This document shows, one piece after another, positions 48,297 to 58,801 of a stretch of DNA of 64,000 nucleotides (positions are counted from its first letter, which is position 1; each line of letters starts with the position of its first letter). A program made the position numbers and the translations under genes. The DNA lies in NCBI GenBank assembly GCA_900074725.1, contig LT598454.1:316854-380853 (forward strand), written 5' to 3'. Source of the DNA: Lachancea dasiensis. Lineage: Eukaryota > Ascomycota > Saccharomycetes > Saccharomycetales > Saccharomycetaceae. The notes under the pieces are model-generated. The model did no database searches and had not been told where the DNA came from. It worked only from the letters and a program-made list of their open reading frames with translations.

Positions 48297-50226
48297 TTAA
48301 GACTTCTTGTTCTTGTCGTCATTCGGATCCCCGAATATGAAATACCTGCCCGATAACGGCGTCTGATTGACGTTGATATATGGTGTCAGCCCACTGCTTT
48401 CGTTGTTCGTAGCATTTGGCGGGACACTTGTGTTCGTGTCGGCCAAATTTCCGGCTTGTGCAGCCGACCCAGGTCCACCGGATGGGCGCCCAAATCCCCA
48501 GTCTTGGAACATGGCCATTGAAGTCGTTGGGGAAGCCACTATCAAGTCATTGGCGAATTTTGATGGCAACGATCCGGTAAAGGGCCCTGAACTGGACTCT
48601 CCCGCTGGACCTCCTGATGTAGAGGACTGTGGCCGCAAGCCTTGGTGCTGTTGGGCTAATTGAAGGTGTCTCTGCATTAAAAACCCATGTGGATGGGACA
48701 CCTGGATCCCATTGAGCCCCGCCCCGACCGTTACGTTACCTCCGGAAGGGTTTGCTTGCGTCGGAGTAGCAAAGTACTGCTGTATAGAGGGTGAGGCGTT
48801 TAACGCAGAAGGCAGCCCGTTGAACAGAAACCCATTCCCCAGTGTTCCACTGCCAGTCGCACTTGATTGAACATTTTGGAACTTGTCGCCCCCGTGTAGA
48901 AGGGGAGCGTGTGCTGACTGTGGGGTGCTATTCTTGGAGTTTGCTGGATGCGGCAGCTCGATATGACCAGCGTTAGTGCGAGAAAATTGGGATGTTATAT
49001 TGTTGGTGCCGCGACTTGGAGACGATGCAGAGGATGGTTCACTTTTTATTGCCGTCCCTGAACTTGAAGGTATTTGAACCCTCAGTGAAGGTCGAGTCAT
49101 TGTGACGCCGCTATTGTTAGTGCCCGATTGTGAGCGAAGGGGAATTGACTGAGATCTTGAACCCAGTCCTTGCAATTCCGTTGTTGTGCCCACTTTAGGC
49201 GCCGCTGTCGGATTTGAATCCCTAGTCTCTGTGCTCTCTTTATGCTTTAGCCCTAGACTGACAGGGATAGAATTCGAACGCAGACCCGTATTGGGACTGG
49301 GATGTACCATAGCCGACCCTTCAATCTCATTTTTCGGCATTGCACTAAATCCTGGAAGAAGTGCCTGTGGCGTCTGAGAGTATACGTTGGGTAAAGGAGT
49401 TCTAGAAAATGAGCCATTTGGTTGTGTGTTGAAAGGCGAAAAATTGGAGTTTGTGGCTTCAGGATGCGACGCAACCGCATACAGGTTATGGAACTGCCGT
49501 TGAACTTGCTGCTGAAGTGAATTGAATGTCGGGTGAGGTGATGTTCTGGGAAAGGAGGCGGCTGACGTTGAGGGGACACCTTTCTTGAGTTTTTTCTTGG
49601 CGGGCTGCATGTGTGGCACGCTATTTTCTCCCGTCTCAGAGTCTTCATCCTCATTCTTGACACCTCGGTGACTCTTGGATGCCTCGTCTTCATTTTCGTT
49701 GTTGTATTCGTCTTCATCCTCTCCTTCGTCCGGCCCATTGTCATCTTCTTCCTCTTCGTCTTCACCTTCGACGTGCAGCTCGGGCGAAGCGCGCGCTGTT
49801 CGTTTCCTAGACTTATCGTGCATAACCACACGGTCTTTCTTGCGATAATTTCCATAGTTCGCAGGTCCCTTGACATCATGAGGAAGATGAGAATTCTGGT
49901 AATGGTCGATTAGGTCATTTGTATCAACCGATGAGAACTCGTAAAACGTGTTGTTTGAACCCAAAATAAGTACAGCCACGTCAACTTGACACAGCACGGC
50001 TAACTCATGCGCTTTTTTGAACAGTCCGGCTTTCCGCTTGATAAACGTTCTGTTTACAATCCCAGATAAACAGGGCCCAGGTTAGTACATGTTTGAATGA
50101 TAATATTATTTCGAGCGATTGGTGGGCTTCTCAATTTGCAAGCCTTGTAGCATATAACTCAGTAACATACACGGTCCTGTTTCGCTCATCCGTTATGGGC
50201 TCGATGGCTATTTTTCTACGTCCCAT
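48297..50226 (-). CDS. RLM1: MADS-box transcription factor Rlm1/Smp1, one intron
   Basis: MEF2-type regulator; S. cerevisiae Rlm1 is the target of the cell-wall integrity MAP kinase Slt2, and Smp1 acts in osmotic stress. Exon 1 (50226-50171) encodes MGRRKIAIEPITDERNRT plus two bases. The intron (50170-50050, 121 nt) has GTATGT, branch TACTAAC at 50087-50081, and CAG. Exon 2 (50049-48297) resumes VTFIKRKAGLFKKAHELAVLC, rebuilding an unbroken MADS/MEF2 domain of about 90 residues. The 602-residue protein then has an acidic run about 125-160 and a long Ser/Asn/Gln/Pro-rich region, typical of activation and kinase-docking parts. It is the unduplicated copy of YPL089C/YBR182C, so the symbol covers both. 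Confidence 0.93.
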
Positions 50227-51733
50227 CACTGCTTTCTGGTTTTTTTAGAAAGTTGGCACAGTTATTTTAAAGGTTGTACGGTAATATCCTATAAATAAAT
50301 TAACGGTCTTTGTAGAATCTCACGAAGGAAAACTGATTTATGTCACTTTTGGAAAAAATGATGAATTTATGAAAACGAAGTAATAGTTGATATGTTGCTC
50401 TCCGAAATTGCTAGGCTAGGCCGGCTTTGGGCCTCGGGTCCTGTAGCAACTTAACTGCCTTCGATTTGTTTTTAGTTATAATCCAAGGATGTTCTCAAAG
50501 CGAAAAATTGCGTTCTTTGGCCTTGCGCTGATTTAGGCCAAATATGAAATACTGCAACTCGTATGGGTGACAATAAGCTGAACTTCGGATCTAGCATGCA
50601 GCAGTGGGTAAGAAACGTGTAAGTTAAACCACAATACAGGTCCAAAGGCAATTGCATAGCTGTGAAAATGAAAATGTTGGGAATAATGTGAGTTACTAGG
50701 GAACTGATGGTGATGTGCGCCTAATCGCATAATCAGCGTTAGTAAGTATGTGACACAGTGGTACAGAATGATAGTACACAACAGAGGCCATACTAATCGA
50801 GTTACGAGCAAGGACAAGCTGAAGACAACAACTGTTGTCCAAGGGGATTTGCGATTGATAAGTTATCGGCATTATACGGCATTGAGCCGCAATCCATCGA
50901 TAATAGAATGAACTAGAACGGGTGATTAATAAATGTGTTATTGGGAATCACCGGGTGTCCAAAATAATCACTAAGAGATGAATAGCAAGCCCTAGACCCA
51001 AGTCACTCATCTTACAATGACTATAACCGACTTACAAGACAAATTTAGTAAGCTTTCCACTAATGAGTCAGATTCGCCTCAGTAGAAAAAGAGAAATAGC
51101 AACTCGGCATCTTATTTTTGGCACTCCAGCAGTCTCTGTATCACAGGTACCCGTATCCCTTCATGGTCTCTATTTTACGCGCTTGGAATACGCATGCCGG
51201 CGCGAAGAGAAAGGCGACGACTGTGTTGTAAAAAGTGATTTCTGAACAGACAAGCAAACGGGTCCTGACATACCTCAGCTGCAAATACCACATGTGCATC
51301 AACCTTGAGCTATGACCGCTGGAGTCGTAAAAGAATAAACGTCTGTTTTGAGGCCACTCTATACGCCTACTGCGCGGTGACGCTACTCAATACCAGGAGC
51401 AAGTGGAAAATCTTCCGTCCTCATGCAAAAGAAAAACAAATGCTTCTGCCATAGACGCTATGCTAGTTTATGTGCCCATGATTCTCGCAGTGCCATGGCG
51501 AACAAGTATAGGTTATCCATGCTTTTCGCCCAAACATCATCATGGAACACCCCGCTCGTCAAGATGAATAGTTGCAGCTCAATAATGGGGCGCCAGTCCC
51601 CGTGAGATAAGTGCAGCTTTTGTCCGGAGAATCAGCAGATGTCTTAAGGAGCCCAGTTGTGCCAGTGCACTATGAATACAATGGTAAATCATATGTCTAC
51701 ATAGGAAAAAAAAAAAGGAGGAACTACACACTC
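50227..51733. other. Sparse 1.5-kb intergenic stretch upstream of RLM1
   Basis: No convincing gene. Several 60-95 codon ORFs exist on both strands but look random, with no known domain. In S. cerevisiae YPL088W (an aryl-alcohol dehydrogenase) lies at this point; I see no trace of it. Isolated splice-like signals on the minus strand (GTATGT at 51273-51268, TACTAAC at 50744-50738) do not lead to a recognisable product. The RLM1 promoter must lie in the left part. Confidence 0.5.
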
Positions 51734-51982
51734 TCACAAAGGGGAATCGTTGAAGCGTCCCCGGTACTGTGGTTTAGCCTTTGGTGGTGATTTTTTAGGC
51801 GACAAGGACCCCTTCCTGTCTTGGCTGCAGCCGAATTTGATCATTCGTTGATAATTGGACGATCTGTCCCCACCTTCAAAGCTTCTAGTACCTAATACAA
51901 ATAACAAAACTCGCCGATTTAGCCAATCTCCAATCAACGGTCTGCCGTAGAAGTGCTCATTCAAATTTTGTTCGGCCATCAT
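51734..51982 (-). CDS. Small hypothetical protein, 82 residues
   Basis: I do not recognise this protein. From the first of two adjacent ATGs (51982) it runs MMAEQNLNEHFYGRPLIGDW, then a short hydrophobic stretch RRVLLFVLG about 24-32, GGDRSSNYQRMIKFGCSQDR, and a basic, proline-rich end SPKKSPPKAKPQYRGRF before the stop. Codon choice (TTG, AGA, GGT, GAA) resembles nearby real genes, and residues are not random in mix. It is divergent from the SOU1-like gene across about 295 bp. It could be a real small gene, an exon of a longer one, or a chance ORF. No membrane span or signal peptide is clear. Confidence 0.4.
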   Translation of the reverse strand: MMAEQNLNEHFYGRPLIGDWLNRRVLLFVLGTRSFEGGDRSSNYQRMIKFGCSQDRKGSLSPKKSPPKAKPQYRGRFNDSPL

Positions 51983-52277
51983 AGCTCCCAAGGTACGGGT
52001 ACTTCCCTTAACGGAAACAAGGCAGTGTCACGGTAATTTTCGCTGCACTCAGTTTTATTATATGCGGGGATCTTGAAAGAAAACAGGCAATGAGTAGTCC
52101 GTGATCGCGGGCAGATCTACTTTGGGCTTCCGAGTTCTCCGTGTTCAATAATAAACGCTACGGTGATAAATAGCGGGGAGAACCTCATCAATCAGTGAAA
52201 GTGAATTTGTCCTATATAGATTCCTTAAGTAGCCATAGTGTTGAACTAGAAGCTATTGAAAATAAAATACTGCCAAG
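51983..52277. promoter_or_regulatory. SOU1-like gene promoter with two Mig1-like sites
   Basis: GCGGGG at 52064-52069 and at 52173-52178 are each preceded by an AT-rich stretch (TTATTATAT and ATAAATA), the form of the glucose-repressor Mig1 site. They lie about 215 and 105 bp before the reductase ATG. This fits glucose repression of a sugar-alcohol gene but is inference from short motifs. Confidence 0.45.
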
Positions 52278-53123
52278 ATGGCCAAGACTTTCGCCACAGG
52301 GCTGCCAATCCCCCAACCTCACCCAAAATTGCCTAAAAATGTTATGGATATGTTTTCGCTCAAAGGTAAAGTCGCGTGTATTACAGGAGCATCTTCTGGT
52401 ATAGGTGGGGCCGTGGCAGAGGCCTTCGCTCAGGCCGGTGCAGATATTGCGGTGTGCTATAACTCAAACGATGGCTTAATTCAAACTGCCAAGGAACTCG
52501 CAGAAACCTACAAGGTGAAGGCAGTCGCTTACAAGTGTCCTATGACTGACGAGCAAAAAGTTCAAGACACCATCGAGCAGGTGCTTCGGGACTTTGGAGG
52601 CAAGATTGACGTTTTTGTAGCCAACGCAGGTGTTCCCTGGACGGAGGGTCCGCTGTTGGAAGCACAAGAGCGCGGAGTCGCTTCGAAAGAGTGGGAAAGA
52701 ACCCTTCAGACTGACTTCCAAGGAGTTTACTATTGTAGCAAGTACGTGGGGTCTGTTTTCAAGAAGCAGGGCCACGGTTCTTTGGTGATTACAGCGTCCA
52801 TGTCTGGCCATGTTGTTAATGTTCCACAATTGCAGACATGTTACAATGCAGTGAAAGCCGGCGTGATTCACATGGCCAAATCCCTCGCCGTAGAGTGGGC
52901 TGGCTTTGCTCGTGTGAACTCTATTTCTCCAGGTTACATTGTAACCCCAATCAGCAGTTTCACCGTTGAAGCCACCAGGCAGAGATGGTTGGAGTTGACA
53001 CCCCTTGGCAGAGAGGGTTTGCCAGAAGAATTGGTCGGGGCCTACCTGTATCTCGCTTCGGACGCTTCTACTTACACAACGGGTACTGATATCATAGTTG
53101 ATGGAGGTTATTGCTGTATGTGA
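52278..53123 (+). CDS. NADPH-dependent sorbose reductase-like SDR (SOU1 family)
   Basis: Classical short-chain dehydrogenase, closely similar to Candida Sou1/Sou2, which reduce L-sorbose to sorbitol with NADPH. The 281 residues equal the length I recall for Sou1. Cofactor loop GASSGIGGAVAEAFAQAGADIAV lies about 35-57 and VANAGVPWTEGP near 115. The catalytic S in ITASMSGHVVNVPQLQ is followed by YNAVK near 193 (YxxxK). Typical end segments are VNSISPGYIVTPI, LTPLGREGLPEELVGAYLYLASDASTYTTG and DGGYCCM. No such gene exists at this place in S. cerevisiae, which lacks a clear Sou1. Its exact substrate here is not proven. Confidence 0.9.
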   Translation: MAKTFATGLPIPQPHPKLPKNVMDMFSLKGKVACITGASSGIGGAVAEAFAQAGADIAVCYNSNDGLIQTAKELAETYKVKAVAYKCPMTDEQKVQDTIEQVLRDFGGKIDVFVANAGVPWTEGPLLEAQERGVASKEWERTLQTDFQGVYYCSKYVGSVFKKQGHGSLVITASMSGHVVNVPQLQTCYNAVKAGVIHMAKSLAVEWAGFARVNSISPGYIVTPISSFTVEATRQRWLELTPLGREGLPEELVGAYLYLASDASTYTTGTDIIVDGGYCCM

Positions 53124-53758
53124 AGCAGGTCGCGCCACCTTTTTGCTAGGTGCATTGCGCAATAACTGCCCAAACTCAGATCAAAATTTCATAACGAAGT
53201 AGCACTTATCAAATTCATTTTAACAGCGCCTTCCATCTAAAAAGCATGAGATAGCGTGAGAGGGCTTACTATTCAGCTTTGGGTATTGAATGTCCCGAGC
53301 GGTTTGGTTCTTGGCACAATTCCAAGATACAACAAAGGTGAATAAAAGTGAGAGGAAAAGCCCAGATGCATCAATGAGTCTGACAAAATATGTTCATGTT
53401 GTAATCCAAAAAGTAGCGACTTTGACAAGTCTAACTATTCAACTTCTCTCGTTCAGTCGGTGTCGTTCCTCGCTTTACCATTGTTAATTATCACTTTTGT
53501 CAACAACGTCGCAGATCATGCTCTAATTTTTAACAATAAATCCCTCTCATTAGCAAACGACCGCAGGCGAACTCCGGCCCAGTTTGCTTCTTCCTTCTAC
53601 TTTAACGACCACTTATTTCCCTATATAAATATATCTATATATATATGTATGTATATATTGAGTAAATCAGTTACTGTGTACCACGGAATCTAGATTTATA
53701 ATCACCATTCGTCAAAGTTCACCCTTGATTCTGTTGCCTTACCATTCCGGGCTACACA
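53124..53758. other. Intergenic region SOU1-like gene to YPC1/YDC1
   Basis: About 635 bp. It includes a TA-rich run at about 53622-53660 (repeated TATA) some 100 bp before the ceramidase ATG, which could serve as its TATA region. No credible ORF. Confidence 0.5.
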
Positions 53759-54718
53759 ATGCTATTAAATTGGATCTTTAGAAAGTATCCCGATCCTTTG
53801 GATGTCGGGTTTTGGGGAAAGCCCACATCTACGATCGACTGGTGTGAGGAAAACTATGTGGTATCGCCATTTGTGGCAGAGTGGTCTAATACCATCACCA
53901 ACAGTGCTTTCGTGGCGTTAGCCATGTATGTAACCTGGTCTGCATACTACCAACGGCTAGAAAAACGATTTGTCATGATAGGAATTGGTCTCGGAACAGT
54001 TGGAGTCGGATCGTGGCTCTTCCATATGACTTTGCGGTATGAATACCAACTACTCGATGAACTGCCCATGATCTATGCCACTTGTATCCCAGCGTGGAGT
54101 ATATTTTCTGAAGAGAAGAGCGTTCTCGGGAACAGGCACCAGGTGCCGTCGATGCTCAGACAATTAGTAATTGCAGCGATAGTCTTCGGTGCTGCTGCCA
54201 TTCTGACAATAGTGTACCTGGTGTATCGGGACCCAACTATCCACCAAACCGCTTACGCGATTCTGAACGTGATAGTGGTATTTTCTGCAGGGTATTTGGC
54301 ATCAAAGTACGTACATGACCCCTTGGCGAAGAAAAACCTGCGCAACACCATGACATTGAGCATTGTCATTTTCCTGACTGGTTATGCCTTGTGGCAACTG
54401 GACGTGCACTTCTGTTCGTTCTGGATCTTCGTGCGCAGAAGGTTGTTACATCTGCCTTTGGGGGTGTTTTTAGAATTGCACTCCTGGTGGCATCTGTTGA
54501 CCGGCTCTGGAGTATATTTCTACATTGTGCACCTGGAATATCTGCGGATCTTGACGCACGGTCGGTCTGAGCAATATACCTTAGCTTGGAGGTGGAAGGT
54601 GTTCCCAGAGCTTATCCATTCTTCCCATTCCATCAACACCAAGTACTCTTTAGAGTTTCTCGGACCCTACATCGAGCCCACCAAAACCTCGAAGCCGGAA
54701 CACACAAAGAGCCAGTGA
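53759..54718 (+). CDS. YPC1: Alkaline ceramidase (YPC1/YDC1)
   Basis: ER membrane ceramidase that cuts phytoceramide and dihydroceramide to free fatty acid and long-chain base, with reverse synthase activity. The 319-residue product (316-317 in S. cerevisiae) has about seven membrane spans. The CREST-superfamily metal site is seen in STIDWCEENYVVSPFVAEWSNTITN near 28-52, in SWLFHMTLRYEYQLLDELPMIY near 88-109, and in ELHSWWHLLTGSGVYFY near 240-256 (HxxxH). It is the single copy of YBR183W/YPL087W. Which of the two specificities it has cannot be read from sequence. Confidence 0.94.
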   Translation: MLLNWIFRKYPDPLDVGFWGKPTSTIDWCEENYVVSPFVAEWSNTITNSAFVALAMYVTWSAYYQRLEKRFVMIGIGLGTVGVGSWLFHMTLRYEYQLLDELPMIYATCIPAWSIFSEEKSVLGNRHQVPSMLRQLVIAAIVFGAAAILTIVYLVYRDPTIHQTAYAILNVIVVFSAGYLASKYVHDPLAKKNLRNTMTLSIVIFLTGYALWQLDVHFCSFWIFVRRRLLHLPLGVFLELHSWWHLLTGSGVYFYIVHLEYLRILTHGRSEQYTLAWRWKVFPELIHSSHSINTKYSLEFLGPYIEPTKTSKPEHTKSQ

Positions 54719-55124
54719 ATTTTGATGACAGAATGTGACTACATTTTGCGCTAAATGACTTCAAGTGATAGTGCCAGCTGCTTCTGGCGCAAGGAGGATA
54801 TGTTGGTGATGTCGCAAGGCGGTACAAGAGTTTTCGCTACCAGTGAGACCAGGATGTAACATCCAAAGCTCATATCAAGAAATTGAGCGTCACAATCTCA
54901 GGAGCTAAAGTTGGAGTTGAAAATTAGCATATCGAGACAGCTTGGGATCAGCTATTGCTCGGTGGAATTGTCATTATTTCAAGAGCGATGACCCGTGCCT
55001 TATGATGTAAATGTCAAGACACCACCTTACATAGAGATGACCAACTAACTACAAAAACGCCATTGGTATGCAGTCCATGTACATTCATCATCAGGAGCCC
55101 AGAATCTTAGCATAGAAAATCAAA
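54719..55124. other. Intergenic region YPC1/YDC1 to GLY1-like gene
   Basis: About 400 bp, no gene. It holds the 3' end of the ceramidase transcript and the promoter of the aldolase-like gene; no motif I can name. Confidence 0.5.
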
Positions 55125-56282
55125 ATGTCTCTTGTCCCCGAATACAATTCCTCTTCTTTGGACTTTAGGTCCGATACTTTTACCATTCCTACCCCTGAAC
55201 TCTGGCAAACAGTTGCCGAGGCTTCTCTGGGTGACTCCATTTATGAAGAGGATAGGGATACGCATCTGCTCGAACAACGAGTCGCTAAAGATTTTTTGGG
55301 CGGGAAACTATTCAGTGGCGCTGATGCTCGCGGTCTATTTTGTGTTTCCACCACGATGTCGAATCAACTGGCCATTCGTACCCACCTCAATTTTGCTCCT
55401 CCATACAGTGTACTGTGCGATAAAAGAGCACACGTTTACGTTGATGAATGTGCCGGAATAGCAGTATTATCCCAAGCTTTGGTTATCCCGGTAGCAGCCT
55501 CAAATGAGCGTTTTCTCACTTTAGAGGACATCAAGGAAAGCTATATCCCCGATGACGGTGATGTACATCTGGCACCGACCAAACTAATTTGCCTTGAGAA
55601 TACATTACACGGCATGTGCTTTCCTTATGATGAACTCAAGCGCATCAGCGATTGGTGCCATGAAGAGGGTATTAAACTTCACTTGGATGGTGCCCGATTG
55701 TGGAACGCGGCGTGCGTATCCAGGGACCTTGACCCTAAAACCTATCTACGAAATATTGCGAAACTCGTTGATTCAGTCTCTTTGTGTTTTTCTAAATCCT
55801 TGGGAGCGCCGATCGGATCCATGCTTGTGGGTGGTTTGAAGTTCAGAGAGAAAGCCCGCCACTTACAAAAGCAACAGGGCGGTGGAATTAGACAAGCAGG
55901 ATTTATCACTCGGATCGCTGACCATTGCTTGAATGTTAACTTTCCCGCTACCGTGAGCGAGGTTTGTAGGCGCACCGAAGAGTTTTGGCTGGATTTACAT
56001 TTCAATTTGAAGACGAAGCAAAGAATGGAACTTCAGTTGAGTCATCCAGTCGAAACTAATTTTATTTTCCTCGATTTGCCAAAATCTGGAATTAACCTGA
56101 AAATCTTGTTGGAATATGGTGAAAGAAATAATGTCAAACTGTTTGATGGAAGACTTGCATTTCACTACCAGAACATCAATTCAGAAAGCCTCGCTGTTCT
56201 GAAAAAAACTTTCATTGATATCGCATCCTACTATCAAACACACGAATACCATTCAGAGGAAATATCGGCCAGAATATATTAG
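55125..56282 (+). CDS. Threonine aldolase family protein (GLY1-like)
   Basis: PLP-dependent low-specificity L-threonine aldolase type, cleaving threonine to glycine and acetaldehyde. The 385 residues (387 in Gly1) follow Gly1 closely: LDFRSDTFTIPTPELW, LFCVSTTMSNQLAIRTHL, YVDECAGIAVLSQALVIPV, LICLENTLHG, LHLDGARLWNA, and the PLP lysine in CFSKSLGAPIGSMLVG. A small insertion (KDFLGGKLFSGADARG near 60-70) and the short C-terminus without Gly1's last segment set it apart. It may therefore be a second paralogue beside a canonical GLY1 elsewhere. It lies between YPC1/YDC1 and ELP3, where S. cerevisiae has no such gene, and is convergent with ELP3 (31 bp between stops). Confidence 0.88.
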   Translation: MSLVPEYNSSSLDFRSDTFTIPTPELWQTVAEASLGDSIYEEDRDTHLLEQRVAKDFLGGKLFSGADARGLFCVSTTMSNQLAIRTHLNFAPPYSVLCDKRAHVYVDECAGIAVLSQALVIPVAASNERFLTLEDIKESYIPDDGDVHLAPTKLICLENTLHGMCFPYDELKRISDWCHEEGIKLHLDGARLWNAACVSRDLDPKTYLRNIAKLVDSVSLCFSKSLGAPIGSMLVGGLKFREKARHLQKQQGGGIRQAGFITRIADHCLNVNFPATVSEVCRRTEEFWLDLHFNLKTKQRMELQLSHPVETNFIFLDLPKSGINLKILLEYGERNNVKLFDGRLAFHYQNINSESLAVLKKTFIDIASYYQTHEYHSEEISARIY

Positions 56283-56313
56283 CTTTACATTTCAAAAAAC
56301 CTTATTTAGCCCC

Positions 56314-57987
56314 TCAAAGCTTTTTGGACATATATGGACCATCAAGCTCGTAACCTAACTTTGCGTAGTAGTTCCTGACACCAACACCGGATATGACAGA
56401 AATTTTTTCTGAGCCATGTTCCTCCTTGGAAATTCTGGCAGCTTCTTCCATCAAAAGGGTACCAAAGCCTTGATGTTGGAACTTACGAGGGTCTCTAGAG
56501 TGAAGCGGTACGACAGACCCATAGACGTGTAGTTCTCTTACAATAGAAGTCCTTTGGGATGTAAACTCTTTTCTGTAGGTGTACTTCTTGGAGGCCTTTC
56601 TTAGTCTCAATAAACCGATCAAAATATCTTGTTTGGGATCTTCATATGACAAAAATGTTTCCCAACCACCATTGGCATAGTAGTCTCTTCTGATCAATTC
56701 GACTTGATCCGGTTGTACCTTGTGGTGCACTTCTTGGATACCCACCTCTCTAGTACGAACGTCTCTACAAGTAGTGCCGAAATCCTTCATTCTCGCTAAA
56801 GCCAATTCTCTCAAATTACCGTTGTCAACTCCTGAGGTGACTAATGGCATTGGGATGTCTCTTTGAACACGATAAATTCTGGTCCAAGGTGGCACCAAAG
56901 CCATAATTCTCGCCACTAAGTCTACAAGGGCATTAGCATTATATGACTTATAACGGCCAGTTTTCCATAGCTCATATAGGCCAGTGCCCCTAATCACTAG
57001 CGTGGGGTAGATTTTCAACCCATCGGTACGAAAAGCAGGATTTTCAAAATATTCTTTGAATTGCTCAATATCTCTCTCCATACCAACATTGGGCAGATCT
57101 GGCATCATGTGGGAAACAATTTTGTACCCTGCATCTTTAGCCACGCAGAAAGTTTCTGCAACAGAGCTTACTGTGTGACCCCGGTTCGTATCACGGGCAA
57201 CATCCTCATAGAGAGATTGGACACCAATCTCTAGTCTGGTACACCCGTACTTCAACATATCATCCAAATGCGTTTGAGTGCAGTAGTCAGGCCTCGTCTC
57301 GATGGTGATACCAACACATTTGGTTAAACTCTGCTGTGAGTACTGAATGGCCTCATCGATGTCAGTACCGTTGAATCCTGAGAGGGCATTGTGTAGTTTT
57401 ACGATAAAATCTTCGCGATAATCCTTGGGCAAAGACATAAAGGTTCCTCCCATGATAATATATTCAACTTTGTCAATGGAATGGCCAAGCTGCTTGAGTT
57501 GCTCAACTCTGCCTCTAGCTTGTTCGTAGGGGTCATAACGAGCTCTGATCGCCCGCATTGATGTAGGTTCGTAACCAGTGTATGATTGGGTGGAGTACTC
57601 AAAATCGGAGTCCGGCCCCCCAGGACAGTAAACACAGATATTTCCAGTGTATGCAATATGTGGACAGCGGTGAGGTTTGCACATGACGGCAACCACGGCG
57701 ATACCTGACGCCGTTCTGACGGGTTTGGCTTTCAGCTTCGGCAGTAGGTATTTTTTGTATTGATCAGGAATAGAATTGATAATATCAGTTAGCCGTGGCT
57801 GTTGTTTCAGCTTGTACTTCTTGGAATATTTTGTGATCAGGCCATTTAGGTTGATTTCCCTAGAAGTGCCGGACGTCAAGGACGTCGTTAGTTCAAGTGT
57901 GATATCCGAACAACATTGAATGAAACGCTCCTTTTCGGGAGCCAGTTTCTGCTTGTTATTTTTCGGACCGTTACCACGTCTACCCAT
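56314..57987 (-). CDS. ELP3: Elongator catalytic subunit Elp3
   Basis: Radical-SAM and acetyl-CoA enzyme that starts the cm5 modification of wobble uridine in tRNA. The 557 residues equal S. cerevisiae Elp3. The iron-sulfur cysteines C108, C118 and C121 stand in [14 protein letters not shown], within the radical-SAM domain that continues through [27 protein letters not shown] and [12 protein letters not shown]. The C-terminal GNAT domain from about 400 has [31 protein letters not shown], the acetyl-CoA site. Order matches YPL086C, divergent from SEC16. ELP4 lies at 24.5 kb. Confidence 0.98.
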   Translation of the reverse strand: MGRRGNGPKNNKQKLAPEKERFIQCCSDITLELTTSLTSGTSREINLNGLITKYSKKYKLKQQPRLTDIINSIPDQYKKYLLPKLKAKPVRTASGIAVVAVMCKPHRCPHIAYTGNICVYCPGGPDSDFEYSTQSYTGYEPTSMRAIRARYDPYEQARGRVEQLKQLGHSIDKVEYIIMGGTFMSLPKDYREDFIVKLHNALSGFNGTDIDEAIQYSQQSLTKCVGITIETRPDYCTQTHLDDMLKYGCTRLEIGVQSLYEDVARDTNRGHTVSSVAETFCVAKDAGYKIVSHMMPDLPNVGMERDIEQFKEYFENPAFRTDGLKIYPTLVIRGTGLYELWKTGRYKSYNANALVDLVARIMALVPPWTRIYRVQRDIPMPLVTSGVDNGNLRELALARMKDFGTTCRDVRTREVGIQEVHHKVQPDQVELIRRDYYANGGWETFLSYEDPKQDILIGLLRLRKASKKYTYRKEFTSQRTSIVRELHVYGSVVPLHSRDPRKFQHQGFGTLLMEEAARISKEEHGSEKISVISGVGVRNYYAKLGYELDGPYMSKKL

Positions 57988-58801
57988 CGTTGGATATTAA
58001 TAATAGTATGGGACAGCTGCTCTCCAGATCTGCTTTTCCAACGGGGTACGCTAGCTCATCGCCTTAACATCTTAAATTAAAAGTTTTCAACGCTTTAGGT
58101 GTATCATACTATACGATTGTGACGCCTAGCGAGAGATCAACTGTTTGAGCCAGTCCTGGTGCTGTTGAGCACAATAATATTTGACCACGGTTAAATAATG
58201 AAATTCGCACAGCGTCGCAGGTCTGAGCAATCAAGTATATGTATAACCACTACGGCCACATACTTTTATTGCAGGGATTCTTGACGATGGAAAATATCAT
58301 GGTCTCAGGCATTAATAAATTCTTTTGAACAGAGATGCAAAGGTTCGATCTTTGTACTATTCCTGTTCTGAACAAATGATAGCTTTATTGTATATTATGA
58401 TGTTAAAATTCAAGGTTTATATCAAAACCCACTTCACTCCACTAAATCATTAACTTAAATTTAGCAATTTTCGCAGAAGAGCAGGCTGGATTTCAAAAAC
58501 AAAGGTCAGAAGCAGGCCAATATAATAGAATGGACTCAAGTATTTCCTTTCACTCACTTCCAGGTCGTTGCAGTTATCAAAAATACCCAGATGATCAGGA
58601 AGTCTCGTGACGCCTAATTAATACCTTACACACTGAAAAAGGTGGCGATCACTCAGTAAGAACAACAAAGCTATATATGAAAACGAGATTATCAACTGCA
58701 CAAGGATATCTGCAGAAAGGCTTCAATTAAAGCTGACGGGAAGTTCAATTAGCAATTCGAAAGCCATTTGAACCGAAACTTGCTTCTTTTTCCTAAAAAT
58801 A
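57988..58801. other. Divergent intergenic region ELP3-SEC16
   Basis: About 810 bp holding both promoters; AT-rich toward SEC16. No ORF or RNA gene that I can support. Confidence 0.5.

Noticed and set aside
50496-50512. AAAAATTGCGTT, one base from the allantoin-induction (UIS-ALL) sequence
   Set aside because: No allantoin gene is near; DAL3 is almost 50 kb away. Chance match.
50738-51273. Minus-strand GTATGT (51273-51268) and TACTAAC (50744-50738) as a hidden intron gene
   Set aside because: Joining to the nearest AG gives an early stop, and a later CAG gives an unknown product of about 85 residues with no family. Such signals are expected by chance in 1.5 kb.
58330-58360. T-arm-like CAAAGGTTCGATCTTTG
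   Set aside because: No G-C pair closing the T-loop and no other tRNA arms upstream.
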